Below, one piece after another: positions 1 through 12,997 of a stretch of DNA of 64,000 bases. Origin of the DNA: Escallonia rubra (Eukaryota > Streptophyta > Magnoliopsida > Escalloniales > Escalloniaceae); NCBI GenBank assembly GCA_033065855.1, contig JAVXUO010002149.1, positions 26,153 to 90,152 on the forward strand. Reading direction: 5' to 3'. The notes beneath the pieces are model-generated. The model worked only from the letters and a program-made list of their open reading frames with translations, was not told the origin of the DNA and ran no database searches. Each line of letters starts with the position of its first letter. Positions within the stretch are counted from its first letter, which is position 1. The position numbers were made by a program, and so were the translations under genes.

Positions 1-370
1 AAGACCGAGTGTTTTGTGTTTCTTATTGATGAAACTTAAAGGACTTGATCTTGAAAATTACAAATCCTAACCATTAACCAATTTAATAATTTACAAAAAT
101 AAAGACGTAGATTCATTCTTTTAAGTTCTCTATTTGCTTTTATTTTCAACAGTACCATCAAACATTTCTTCAATCCAAAGCTTACAAAGAATATTTTCAA
201 ACATTGAATTGATTACAATTGCGATCATCAAATAACATTTTTTCTAAAAAATTCACAAAAAGTTGAGAACATAATTGAATTATATTATTTTTTATCTCAA
301 GTAAGATAATAATATCACCTCAAATATTTCTCTCGACTATATTCTCGTGCAACGCACGTGCTCTATACTA

Positions 371-413
<43 letters not shown>

Positions 414-860
414 TACACACACATACACCTGCTACACAACACTCTTTGTACACAGTTATCTCCACACGGCAGAGCCCATGGCTATATACAATCACCCCTT
501 CACTACCACACATATAAACGATAACCCGCAAACCCACAGATTCGCACGAACCCACTTCTGTTTATTCTCTTTCTCTGTATCTATGTTGTCTCTTATAGCC
601 ATAAAAGAGAGAGCAAATCAGGCGTGAGGAAGGGACTATAACAGGGGGGTCATTCTTTTAAGGGCAGGGGTAATTTGGAAAGAGCAAATTAAAGGATTTA
701 AGAAAACCCATTTTTTCCTAATCTCTCCCCTTGTTCAAAAATTTTAAAAAGCTGCCCCACTTTTTCACAATTTTTCAAAACAAACCCACCTTTTATAAAG
801 TTTTTACCCCAAAACCCCTCATTTCCTAATTTTCCCTTTATTTTATTGTAATTCAACTGG
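1..860. other. AT-rich intergenic DNA with (TA)n microsatellite
   Basis: I see no gene in this stretch. A run of alternating TA lies at about 370-405, followed by a short CA-rich tract. Short open frames on both strands only reflect these simple repeats. LINE-like coding sequence begins at about 861. Confidence 0.7.
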
Positions 861-2478
861 ATATCTTCATCTGGAATTGTGCTGGTGCCGGTGCCGGTAA
901 TGATAGATTCAAGAACAAATTCTAGGAAATTTCCAGAAAATTTAGACCCAATGTAATAGCTATACTGGAGCCGATTGTCCAGTATTCAAAAGTAGGGAAT
1001 ATTTTTTTCATAAATGTGGTTACAACGCTTCATGTATCATAAATCCAAAAGGAAGAACGGGAGGAATATGGCTTATGTGAGACTCCACCCAAGTGAGTAT
1101 ATCCATCCTGCAAGCCACTGATCAAGTGGTTCATGTGGTGATTTACAGAAGGAATTATAAATATTGGGTCTTCTCTGCAGTTTATGCAAGTTCAAACCAC
1201 AAGAAGAAAGAAATATTACGGGAAAATTTGGTCAAATTTACGAATAGTAACAACATGCTCTGGTTTATTAGTGGCAATTTTAATGACATAATAGATATCA
1301 TAGAGCGAAAAGGACGTGGGGATAGCACAAGGACAATACGGATACAAAAGTTTAGAGATAACATAAACCGTTGTGGACTTGTTGATCTTGGATACACCAG
1401 CCCTAGATTAACCTAGACTGGCAAGAGACAAAGGTGGGCTAATGTCCAAAAAAGACTAGACCGAGCGATGGCAAATCATGATTGGTGCCTCATCTTTCCA
1501 GAAGAAGCCCAGGTTTGCACTCTACCTCGAACTTCTTCTAACCATTGCGCTATAATAGTCAACTGCTTAAGTACGCTGTTTAATCACTCAAAACTCTTTA
1601 TCAATAAACCGTTTAGAATAGAATCAGCTTGGCTATCTCATGACCAATTCAAAGATGCAATCACTGAAACCTGGAAGAATCAACAAAATATTAACGCAAC
1701 AGATTATTTCCAAACTAAAGCGAGAGAGTGGAATCATAATGTCTTTGGGAACATTTTTAGGGCTAAATCTAGTCAGTGCTAGCTAGTTCTAACTCTCATG
1801 ATCTCAAATGTCTGGAAAGAGAGTTCTGTAGGCAGTAGGTAGAGATTTTAGCTCAATAGGATATGGTTCCAAAAATCTAGAGTTAAATGAATTGGTCAGG
1901 GAGATAGAAACACTAAGAGTGCGTTTGGATGAGGTAATTGAAGTGGAGATTTCATTTTTATAGTGGATTTGAAAATACATCACACAAAATTCCTTGTTCA
2001 AGCATTTCCATATTTCCACTTGAGCTATAAGGAAAAGGAATCAAATTCTTACCTTATAATTATTAGATTCCAACAACAAATGAATCACTCATACTCAGAA
2101 ATTAGAACAACACATAAATAACCATTTCTGTAACATGTTCTCCGGTCAATCCCAAAGCCTACCCAAAATCAACAGGTAAGGCATATGAAAATCGGCTCTC
2201 CCACCATCAGTGACATTGATGCTAAAATGCTTGATTTACCCATAAATGACACTGAGATAAGATAAGATAAGAGAAGCCCTTTTTAGTATAAAAGCTTTAA
2301 AAGCCCTTGGGGCTGATGGCCTCAATGACCAATTCTACCATAATTATTGGGACATTGTTGGCCCTACTTGTTGTCATTTCATAAAGCAATGTTTTGATCT
2401 TGAAAAAATGCCTTCCAAAAACAATAAGGCTTTGGTTACCTTGATACCCAAAGTGGACAATCCCCAATATATATATAT

Positions 2479-3883
2479 GGAGTTGATCCGTTGATAGCGC
2501 TAGTAAAATAGAACAAGTTGCAAATGCGATCTGGCCGTCCATGGGCGATCTGTGGACGGTCCATATCTTTTTTTTTTTTTGCATTTTTTTAAGTCCGTCC
2601 GCTACATTATGTAGCGGACACTTTTTTTGACAAAAATACCCTATAGTTTGAGGCAGTGCCCATCCGCTACATAATGTAGCGGACTATTGAAGCACTAATT
2701 TTCTGACTTTTTTTTTCTCTTTTTCTCTGTCCTTTCCTTCTTCTTTCTTTAATGTTCTGACACACACTCTCTCTCTCTCCCATCAATTTTCTGACTCTTT
2801 CTCTCTCCCATGAATTCGAGATGCCATCAATCCAAGTATCCAATAAGAACTCGAGAAGCAGTACCTAAAAGCCTACAAACTTGTAGCATACAGGAAGGGT
2901 CCATGAAGCCGAACCAAAGAAAAGTGCATCCTTAAGTCAATCTTTTGGTTGGGTCTCTCTCTCATCCACCAGTGCCGTTCTGTCTCTTATCACAATCTCT
3001 TTTTGTTCTCGGATGAGTGGTAGGTGTCCGGCGCGAGTTCTGGACAGGATGCGCTTCAGGATCATAATTCTGCGAAGCTAGGTAAGTCAAAGTCGTGACG
3101 ACATCAGCTATCACAGGACGCAAGTTAGGCTGGTCTTGAACGCACATCGCTGCAATAATGAGTGCTTGGTACAAGTCTCTCACAGGATACTGACCTTGGA
3201 ACGTTGGATCAACTATCTGTGAGAACTTCCTCCGATCTTTGAACAAAGGTCTTGCCTGGATCAAAATATTCCACATCAGCAAACGTCACTTAGAAGAAAT
3301 CATTAAAGGGGGAAAACTCATTTTCTTCTCAAAGCTCGGGAATTCAATGTTTTGCATCTCCTTGTCTCAAATCAGCTAGCCGGACACGCCGAAGTCTCGC
3401 CGGAGAACGTTAATCTCCGGTTCAGATCCGTACTTGTTCTTGCCCAAAGCACCACGGTGTTCTAGCAGGTGGAAGGAGCTTTTAGGCCTTAAGAAACTTT
3501 GCCATGGTAGCAATCTCAAACAAGACAACAACATAAAGGGGAGAGAGAGAGAGAGAGAGATAGAATCAGAGAGATAATCAGAAAATTGATGGGAGAGAGA
3601 GTGTGTGTCAGAACATTAAAGAAAGAAGAAAGAAAGGACAGAGAAAAAGAGAAAAAAAGTCAAAAAAGTAGTGCTTCAATAGTCCGCTACATTATGTAGC
3701 GGATGGCACTGCCTTAAGCTAGAGGCTATTTTTGTGAAAAAATTGTCCGCTTCATAATGTAACGAACGGACTTAAAAAATGCAAAAAAAAAAAGAACTGG
3801 ACCGTCCACAGATCGCCCATGGACGGCCAGATCGCGTTTGCAACTTATCCTATTTTGCTAGCGCTATCAACGGATTACCTCCC
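2479..3883. mobile_element. Mutator-like element with ~340 bp TIRs carrying host gene DNA (Pack-MULE)
   Basis: Two long inverted arms face each other: 2479 to about 2810 and about 3540 to 3883. Both contain ATCCGTTGATAGCGCTAG at the outer end, then GGCCGTCCATGGGCGATC, a poly-T/poly-A tract, a CCGCTACAT(A/T)ATGTAGCGG palindrome and a pyrimidine- or purine-rich inner part. The arms match well over nearly their whole length. The flanks are (TA)n, so a 9-bp target duplication cannot be defined. The roughly 730 bp between the arms has no transposase and holds part of a protein kinase gene. Long TIRs with captured gene DNA are the hallmark of Pack-MULEs. It inserted into the reverse transcriptase part of the surrounding LINE, so it is younger than that LINE. 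Confidence 0.8.
2971..3259 (-). pseudogene. Captured 3' exon of a PBS1-like receptor-like cytoplasmic kinase (RLCK VII)
   Basis: Read on the minus strand, this encodes the C-terminal end of a PBL-type Ser/Thr kinase. It starts ARPLFKDRRKFSQIVDP and continues with GQYPVRDLYQAL, AAMCVQDQPNLRPVIADVV and TYLASQNYDPEAHPV, followed by a basic Ser/Arg-rich tail and a stop. A splice-acceptor-like CAG lies just before the first Ala codon and non-coding sequence precedes it. The fragment therefore seems to have been taken from genomic DNA, not from mRNA. The kinase active site (HRD, DFG) is absent, so no kinase activity is possible. In intact PBL proteins this region is the end of the kinase C-lobe plus the tail. 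A second possible piece of foreign coding DNA lies at about 3360-3500 (minus frame with KNKYGSEPEINVLRRDFGVSG), which I do not recognise. Confidence 0.75.
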
Positions 3884-3919
<36 letters not shown>

Positions 3920-4105
3920 CTATATAAGTCTATTGAATGTCAACTATAAGGCTTTATCTAAAATCATTATCAAAAGAATTAGATTCTTTTTGAATAATCT
4001 GATCAGCCCTGCCCAGGGTAGTTTTATCCTTGTGAGATCCAATATAGATAATGCCATTGTTACTAAAGAATTAATCCATACCTTGAAGAATAAAAAATAG
4101 TAACA

Positions 4106-6180
4106 AAAGTTTGGTGCCACCTAGGGATCAAGGCCGGTAATAATGGCAAGCCATGCTCTTTTTAGCAGCCACGGTCTCGTCAAACCACCATATTGTGGTC
4201 TCGAGAATATACCTGTTCGCATTTAATTGAATGATTTTCTAGTTTTGAAGACACCCTTCTGATTAACATCACATCTCTCAGTCATAGTTCAGACAAGCGA
4301 CACCCCTATGAAATTCGTGCGGCTACTCCTTGCTTCCGGAGCGAAGACCTTCGTCATTAAACTAATTACTGCTAATTTCACACCTTACATCCAGATTTGT
4401 TTTCTTGCATTGGCGATTTGTAGTAATAGTTACCTACATCTTTAAGGCTGCAACATGAAGTGAGGGCCAAGTACGTGTGTAGCTTCAGTAGATTGTTCAC
4501 TGCGGCTGTGCTTTGAGAGTTTTTTTCTATAGTAGTTTGTGTCGAGGGTGCATACTTGCCCACGCACACAGACGCTTATAAATTTAGGTAATATGCATAT
4601 AGAGTTCCTAGAAAGTGATCGCGCAAGTAATTGTGCATTTTTTTCAGAAAGGTCCATATCTGGGTGTATCTCTAGCGCTTAGGACGGTAATACTTGATTA
4701 CATGGTTTGATTAGTAGGTAAATATGCTATGCATGATACTGAGCAGTTAGTTCCTTGAACATAACTTATTTCAGCTTTTTTGATGTTTAGATGCAAGCAA
4801 TTACTGCCATTCATAGTAAGCAGTAGATGTCGCCTGTTTTTAAATTAGAATACTCGATTGAGTCACTCTGCACTGGCCATTAATATGCAAAATACACAGA
4901 GCTATTGCATTGTGATACGAGAAGATGTTCGATCATAGCAACAAAATTCATAAAGCATGTATTGCCTTATAGTCTCAGCTTTACATAAACGCAGTATCTA
5001 TAATTAATGAATTAAGTGATTGGGGAGTAATGAAAAGAAGGGTTAAAGCTCAGCTTCCTGGAATCTGCATCCTCTGCAGTTCGAAGGGATTTGAGGGGTG
5101 AAGTTTGCCACTAAAGGGGAAAATGGTCACTAATGACAAAATTCATTGCGAATAGTGGAGCTCTCTTTAGCAACAAATGCTCCTTTTTAGAGGCGATCTC
5201 CTCCTAAACCGTAAAGGATCCGATTCATGTTCTTGATCTTTTCGCCTGCGCTAGTAAGGTAGAGAGTTTACTGACAGGCTAGGTATAGGTGCCCCTACAA
5301 GTCAAGCTTCCATTTTCTTAGTTTGTTACCCTATTTGTGAGTCAATGCTAGTGGTTGTTGAAGAGCAAATAGCAGGTTTATGTTTTCTTCACGTTTTGAG
5401 AAGATTATCTATCATGGCAATCTGAAACAATATACGTGACTCCAATTATTTCGAGCTTGTAATAATTGTACACTCTTATCTGATGTCACAGCTGTGGAAA
5501 TGGAAATTAAGTGCAATCGAGAGTTTAACTATTTTGAGACCACCCATGCTTCTATCTCCCCTGTCCATCTTGATTTTCATTCGTAGTACTACTCACCCGT
5601 CTGGGTTTTCCCAAGCATAGCCTGCTTCATATGTAGGAAACCTACACCAACTGCTAAACCTGGACACTTGTGTGCATCCCTTGGGATAATATTGACCTAT
5701 ATCCTTGAAATTGTTGTTCAGAACCTGTATCCCATATTAACCAAGTAGTTTTATTGTATACCCCTTTTTTTTTTTTTTAAAAACAGGCAGCCTGCAATTT
5801 GCCACCAGGCACCCTAAATCTGTTTCCCCATTTGTTATCGTGTTAGCCATCTGAAAGCGATTAACAAAGGAAATATTCTGGTAGTGGTGGTACCATCCTT
5901 GTTCTCAAACTCAGTGGATGGAACGCCACTATTGTGTAGCTTGTTTGATCCCAGCTGCAGCTATGCCACACTTCCACGTCGATGCTGAAATTACCTCCAG
6001 ACGTATGGGTTGTGACATGCTACAACTATTTATCACTATAATTTTTAGTGCAGCTATCCTTGTTTTGATAAGCCGAAGAAGTGAACAATACCCAGGTGGC
6101 AAATCTGACTACCGAATTTTCGATTGCTGGATTTTGGTATTAGGCTTGTAATTTGTTAATCCTACTGGTGGGAACAGAAA
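4106..6180. other. Intergenic DNA, no gene recognised
   Basis: No convincing coding region, RNA gene or terminal inverted repeat was seen. A poly-T tract lies at about 5766-5778. The longest open frame (5918-6151, +) has no recognisable domain and no splice context. Confidence 0.5.
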
Positions 6181-6189
6181 TGCTAAATT

Positions 6190-6590
6190 AAAGATTGTAC
6201 GCACCAAATTGCTAGTCCCACGAGCCATATAAGCCCAGGCTTTGATGAAAGACAGATGGCACATGCATCAGCTATCCAGTGAGAGAGGTAGATACCAATT
6301 CTTATACCACCACCGTTGTCAAATAAGTTAACCTGAATGGCTATTTTTTCCTCCGCACTAAACCCGATGCCATTTAATTGTGTGATACAATTAGGTTTAA
6401 TACCTAGACTTGTACATGTTCGATGATGTTCAAACTCGGGCTTAATAAGTTCTCTCGTCGCTGCAATTAACCTGAAATTTGGTCTTCCAGATATATGAAA
6501 TATAAGTTGATACGCAGTTGTATTTATACTGCTTGAATAGCAGATTAATCTATTCAATTGGTGTAATAGTAAGATTACATAATTTTTCAC
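6190..6590 (-). pseudogene. BAHD acyltransferase fragment
   Basis: The minus-strand translation contains the centre of a BAHD acyl-CoA-dependent acyltransferase: ELIKPEFEHHRTCTSLG, a QLNGIGF block, IAIQVNLFDNGGGIRIG and SHWIADA. The last is the HxxxD catalytic motif (H-W-I-A-D). In this family His and Asp sit between the two domains and the protein is about 430-450 residues, with a C-terminal DFGWG motif. Here only about 100 family-like residues remain and DFGWG is not found. It is a gene scrap, probably from a vinorine-synthase-like branch, which I infer from the style of the HxxxD region only. Confidence 0.6.
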
Positions 6591-8985
6591 GCACGTGTTG
6601 ACCCAGACAGCTTTGTTTGTGCTCTATCCAAACATTAAAACCTTAATGGTTTTTCACTTGGAACAAAATCAGATTTTGGACAAAGATCCTGTTCTTGAAG
6701 GAAAGAAAGAAAGAAACCCAGGCAAAAGTATGACTATGTACATTTAATCGACAGTTATCAGTTCAAGAACTAGATTGTGTCAATTGATAATTAAAGCTTG
6801 GACTCTGCACACTAAACATAGTGTAGGCCAAGCCTGACCTCCGAAAACGACAACTCCATTACGTTGTCTGGCAGTGATACTTGTTAAAACAATCCCCCTT
6901 CTGCATTAAGGGTGGAAGCTTGATCATTGTACATAGGCAGTCCCACTTGGGGCGGTTGAAGCAGGAATTAAAGTGCTGCCCAACTGCCATTCCTACGTAA
7001 AATGAGAAATAAAGAACCCTGTCGCCATAAGTTTATATGCGTGGGCCATTTTGCTTCTCTGACTTAGACCGTGAAGGCTCCATGCAACCCAAACATAAAA
7101 TCATTTTGTCTGGTGTTTGGCTTCCTAGAGTTTGGAATGCGTATTTGCTTCACATGCTTTCTCTTATAAACCATTAACGTACTTCACATTTCACATTCAA
7201 GGTTAGATGCTGAGCATGTCGAAGGTTGTAATATCAGTTTCAATTATGTGCAGATGTTGCTTGTAATTAGCTGGCTTGTTTTCCTATTTCTGCGAGGAAA
7301 CATGTGTATGATGTGTTCTTTGTCCATGGGCATGTGATTGAGGTTGTTCAGACTTTAGTACCTTTTCTGCAGCAGAGTGGAGATGGTAAAGTTGATAGTA
7401 GTCCAGTTTGCTCAAATGCTGAGAGGTAGTGCTATATAACCTGTGCCTCTTCATCATTGGTTTAACTCGTAAAATTTGCATCTTCCATTTATGTTCATGC
7501 TGCACCAAAAGGCAGAAAATTTTGCTGTATTTTATCTTTGAGAACAAAAGTATACACAGTCTATTAATATGTTTCCGAGAGAATTGGCGCATTATACAAT
7601 CAGCTGTTGAAGCTTAATTTTGGAGTGATTGGTAAGTTACTACTGGGTTATGTTTACGTTTAGGCGGAAAATGCACTACTGGGGTTAAGTTTTTTTTTCT
7701 TCAATATCTGAATCCGCTGTTTCAGATACACCAACCAAAGAGATGCTCAACATCCCTAAAATACACTCATTTTTTTCTTCCTTCTTTCCTTTGTACTTCT
7801 TCTATAACATTACAAATGATTGTCCGTATGTAACATTTTCCTTAAATGCTGATGACAGATTGGTTGCATTTTGCTTGCTTGAAAACAATGGCGTGCTCCA
7901 GATGACTAGAGAATTTGCTGTTTGCCAGTCTGAAAATCTTTGCACCGGACAGCTCAAGCTCGCTACCTCTAGGGTTGCACAGCTTGTTACTTCTATTCCT
8001 GACAAAGCACGACCTGGAGCCCCTTCTTCACTTCTAGCACAGTATCCTATTGCTTTGTTCTTTCCCTTATGATAGCTTTTAGTTAGGTTCTTCATAATTA
8101 GTTATGGTTGCACGGTGGATCTTTTATTGCCACAGGTGTCGAAGTCTAACCTTCCTAATACTTGAACTGGGATATAGAATATAAACATGTCCGCACTCCA
8201 TACTATATTGCACAAATGCCACATTCTTTCTATGATATGTGAAAGGGATAAGGCTACTTGAACAAAGTCAATGGCTGATGGAGGAAGCCATTGTACGGGT
8301 TGAAACCAGTATTGTGACTGGAAGTGGCATTAGCATCGTAATCCAATATTCTGTGTCATTTCAACTTCTTCAAGGTTAGTCTTCACCAGAATATCTTAGT
8401 CTGTTCTTCAAGCAGATATCCATTCAACTTCTCACTGGAGCAGAAGAATGGGACAGGAGTTTATGTGATGGAGCAGCTGTCTCCAAGATAATTGATGTAG
8501 ATGGCCCCCTCCTGTTTGTTGGGGAAACACTTGCTCGCATATGTCGGCGTGGTTCTGCAGGTAACGTTTAATAATACAAAACAGTAGTCATATAATTGTC
8601 AGGCATCTTGTTATGAAGTGATGTTTGTTTTAGGAGTTAATATTCTAAAATGAATATTTTTTAGGATAACGTAGTATCATGAGTAAGTTTCTACTCTGTG
8701 GTTTGCAGATGTGCTGTTAAGTGAAGTGATCCCCCAGATTCTTAATCATGTTTGTAGCCTCTTATCGCCAAAGACTGATATGGTTGTCAGTGAGTCGTTT
8801 GAGTCACAAGCTGGTTTCCGGTTTTGGTTGAAGATGATGGAGGCAATTAAAGATTCATATGCTGTGGAAAGATTGTCTGAACAGCTCTTGCATAATCTAG
8901 TGGCCCAAAATGCAAGTGATCTTGAAGCTTATTGGGTTTTGTGGATTTTATTTCATCGGCTATTTGACCATCAAACTTCAATCAG

Positions 8986-10262
8986 GTCTGTAATTCGAGT
9001 GTTTCTCCCTCCCCCCTTCTCTCTAAAGTTCTGAATTTTTAAAACTCAGGTCTGACTAATTGAATGCGCCCCCTGGAGCCAACCCTTAATACAAAGTAAT
9101 GGATCTAATGATTAAGCCAAGAACGACAGGAAATGGGAATTGGCTCGGCAACTGCCTTGTTAGAAAAAGTCTGGGAAATGGGAGCAAAAATCGGTGACAG
9201 TGCCTCAGAGAATTTACAGGCTACTCTACTGCTAATAATGCTACTAGCAGCATGATATAGTCCACTGCAGTCCAAGAGGCTTTGTCAGAAACATCTGGTG
9301 GCTGCAACATGGGCCCTATTGTCAATGGTTTGCATGTAAAAACCAACAAATTTGTAAAAACATGGACGCAGGAGATCAAAAACTTAATTATCATGCTATT
9401 CGTCAAATAAGGGAACTTCAATAGTTGTAACCTCTTGGAAAGAGAATTATGCATGGGGTTGAGAGGGGGTGAAATAATGGCAACTGTTGACTTCTTAGGG
9501 GTAGAGCTGCCAACTACTAATGGTCATAAGTCTAGTTTCGGGAAGAAAAGAAGCTACGATGGGCAAAATTTAATGGGGTTAGCGAAGAGAACAAATGCGC
9601 AGCAGAATCTACATTGCATGCATACTGAGTGGTTGAATCATCCTATGACGTTAATTGCCCTATTAATCTGCATTTTAGTTGGTCTAGCCGTATGATCCTT
9701 CAGTTGGCTACGTCTATCTAATTCTTAAGAAAGGGCGACCTTTTTTTCTCTTCCTGTATTGAGTTTCTTGTGAACAAAAAGAGAAGGACTTGCTATTCTA
9801 AATGTGTTTTAAGTATCAAGATTAAAGTAAAATTACGAAATGCAATATTGTGAACTTGCTACTTCTGATAGTGGCATTGTTTTGTCGGATTTATATTGCA
9901 TACACTGACCAATTTTTTCTTTTTTCGTTGAAGAAGAACATTGATGATTTGCTAGTGCTAGGTACTGATCAGTGGTGAGGATAGAATGAATTGGCAAGGG
10001 GGTCAAAGTTACTATTAGTGTAAAAGTTTAAAAGAAAACAAGGTGATCAAAATTTAGTTAAAGCCCCTATCTTGCGAAAAATATAGCCTTAAATAAAGTA
10101 AAGAAACCATTCTTTTCAGAATCAAGGTGTGCACTGTCCACCTTGAGATGATACTGTATTGCTTTCTTTTCAGTTTTCACTTGCGAGGATTTTGGTGGGT
10201 ATGTTCTTCCTGCAAACATGATAATATTATTGCCTAATAAATATGTTTGTTATCCTTTTCAG
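8986..10262 (+). other. 1.28 kb intron of the TELO2 copy
   Basis: This lies between the exon ending at Ser-Ile-Arg and the exon starting Cys-Met-Phe-Leu-Glu. I see no coding domain in it. The longest open frame (9435-9695) has no recognisable family. Confidence 0.6.
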
Positions 10263-11492
10263 GTGCATGTTTTTGGAAAAATTTCTAGTTCGTAAAGTGT
10301 TTCCCATCTGTTGCCTGCGATGGATCCTTCAATTTGCTGTTCTGGAATGCCCTCCTCATACAGGTTCCCCACATCGTGGTTTTTTGGAGACAGTGCAACG
10401 TCTTGTAGTGATATGGTCCAAAAGAGAGTTTGTGCAGTCCGCCCCCTTGGAGCAGCAAGCTTGTATCCTTTTCTAAATTTACCTTTCTCTAGCGAAAGCC
10501 CGGATAGCTTTTGGACGATTAGAAGCAGTGGTATTGATTTTACTGTACTTATCGCGGCTTAACAATTATTCAGACATCACTGCAGCCGTTGGCCTTACCC
10601 TTGAGAAGATGTCAAAAGAAGACTTAGATGCAACGCAGGATGTGATGAATTCCATTCTTCAAGGAGTTAGCTGTAAAGTCTCGGTCCTTTCCTACTTGTA
10701 GGTTATCTTTATGGTGACTGATTCGTGTAGCTTTTGATACATCTTATCTAATATTATTTTTGGTAGGTAGACTAGAGGGCCCTTCTCACGCAGTTCGCAA
10801 AATGGCCAGTAGCATTGCTTTTGTATTTTCCAAAATAATTGACCCTAATAATCCTCTGCGTCTTGACGATAACTGTACTGAGTATACTACTGACTGGAAA
10901 TTTGGGTTAGCAGATCAGCAAATATAAATGAAAATGTGCTAGAATTGTCCCAGAATAAATATCCTCAGTATGCCGCGGTATTTATGCTTCCAACCATGCA
11001 GGGATTTGATAAGAAACGACATGGCTTTGATTTGCTTGGTAGGGATTTTATTGTCCTGGGGAAACTCATCTACATGCTTGGTGTTTGTATGAAATGTGCA
11101 GCCATGCATCCCGAAGCATCTGCTCTTGCGATACCTGTCATTGACATGTTAAGCTCCAGGTACGCAAAATCACTTTGCAGATGCGTTGCACGAGTTTTCC
11201 CATATGTGGAATTCACTTGTTTGTTATTGAAGCCCTCTTTGATTGTAATATGTGGGACAGGATAGTAAGCCTCTTGCTCTTAATATCTTGCAGGGAGATA
11301 TGCAATCATGTGGAAGCATATGTAAGAAGATCTGTCCTATTTGCAGCTTCATGCTTGTTGGTGGCCCTTCATCCATCTTATATAGCGTCTGCCTTGGTGG
11401 AAGGAAATGCTGAGCTGTCAAAAGGGCTTGAATGGGTTCGTACATGGGCCCTCCATGTAGCGGAATCAGACTCAGACAGGGAGTGTTACACG

Positions 11493-12997
11493 GTAAGCTT
11501 TAATCATCAAGTGGAGTTGAAATCAATCATTACCAAGTCTTTCTAGCTTCCAGTTGCTTTCCTGCTTGAAGGTTCTAGTGTATAGTCCATATTCGTGAAC
11601 TAGTGAACGATGTAACTATTTAAGTCCCATTTCCAGAGGTGTTTGAACAGTTAGGGCCTATGGATTTCCAACAAACCAAATTTTGGCCCAAAATCAGCCC
11701 TATCGGCCCTATTTTGGCCTGCCCCACCTTTTTCAAAAGATTTCCACTCCCAATTGCCGTGACGCAATGATTTAAACCATGAACCAAGCATACCCGACAT
11801 GACTTGACTTGATGGTCTAATTTGCCAATAAAAGCAGTTCAAAGATCCCAGCAAGTTTAGCCTTATATAGCGTGTATTCTCATCAAACTTGAGTTGTTCC
11901 TATTTCCTGTTAACCCTGCCGACTGGAACAAATTTTCAGGTACAAATTAGTACTGAAAAAACTAATTAAAACTAGAAACCTGCCTTAGCCTCCGTTCACC
12001 ATGCGCATCTTTATCCAGGTCTTCCAGTAAGCTGGTTGGAGGTTTGTCAAGCATCCAAAGTTCGATCAAAACACAAGCCTTCGCTAATTTGTTTGCATAT
12101 TGGTCTAAATAGAAAATAAATTTCCTTTGTTGAATGCAATTTGTATCCAACAAGGAAAGATTGGCTTCAACTGTATGATTATTGTTATATCCGTCTACAC
12201 TTATGCCAATTAAGTAACAACAAATTATTTATGGACCTACATGTCACTAACAATAAACAAAATTTTCTTCTACTGCCGTAATTGGAGCAAAATGTTTCTT
12301 CTAGGTGTAATTAACGCAATGGTGAATATTTGTTGTTACTTTACTTGCTGAATTTGTGTACATAATAACAAGATATCGCAATTAAAGTTTTTATTTTGAA
12401 TAACTTGGTAGATATTGGGCCTAGGGCCAGGGCCTGGACTGGGCCTAGGTTATTTTGGGCTTAAGTCATCTCTACCATTTCCAATGTAGTTAAGACCTTA
12501 TATAACACCAAAAATGCATCAATCGAGTTGGTGGTTGGTGAAAATATAATTAGAAGATTGAAGAATCAAGTAGCGTGGTCAGAAAGAAGATACATGTATA
12601 GTGTAGCCTTGAGGAAGAAAAAACTATCCCACTTTCTCAGGATTGACCATATAATACTTTGATTATATATGTTACAACTGATTTTCTGATTAAATTCTTA
12701 GAGAAGTTTCTATTATTTTACTGGCTTGTGGGTAGTTAGCTATATATTTAGATTCTTAATTTTCACCAAAACAAAAACCTGTCAAGTAACTTTTTGGGGT
12801 GAAACTTGTCGTAGCTACACACATGACCAACTAGGCCTATTCACCACTTTTCAGAGCCATGTCAAACTATGCCCCATTCATTTGAAAGCCAACTGGCAAT
12901 AGGTGGATAGACCCTAAATCTGCGAATTGTTGTTCTTGTTGCCTGTATTCACACGACATATCAAACTACTAATTTGTTCTCTCTCCCCTGTCCTCAG
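11493..12997 (+). other. 1.5 kb last intron of the TELO2 copy
   Basis: The intron joins ...ECYT to MAMTCIQLHAEMALQ in phase 0. It is AT-rich with pieces of low-complexity GGCCC-rich sequence near 11660-11740 and 12415-12460. No gene or clear transposon end was found. Confidence 0.6.

Larger units (their letters stand above)
861..4105 (+). mobile_element. Broken L1-type LINE (endonuclease + partial RT), interrupted by a MULE
   Basis: The + strand encodes remnants of a plant L1-type LINE. From 861 an APE-like endonuclease start is visible (residues IFIWNCAGAGAGN, then AILEP near 964). A longer stretch at 1093-1780 includes GNFNDI, the N-D-I block of the endonuclease, and downstream linker sequence. 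Reverse transcriptase resumes near 2285 (KALKALGADG, then TLIPKVDNP). It is cut at about 2478 by a long-TIR element and resumes at about 3926 (NVNYKALSKIIIKRI, then NAIVTKELIHTLK), ending near 4105. Several stops and frame changes make it dead. About 1915-2150 inside it does not read as LINE and may be another small insertion. No 3' end or poly(A) was found. Confidence 0.8.

Noticed and set aside
337-627. Open frames on both strands with Tyr-Ile repeats
   Set aside because: They are translations of the (TA)n and (CA)n microsatellites.
5918-6151. 77-codon frame with a hydrophobic stretch
   Set aside because: No family, no splice context, and near a BAHD scrap on the other strand; chance frame.
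9435-9695. 86-codon + frame
   Set aside because: Lies wholly within a TELO2 intron and shows no recognisable domain.
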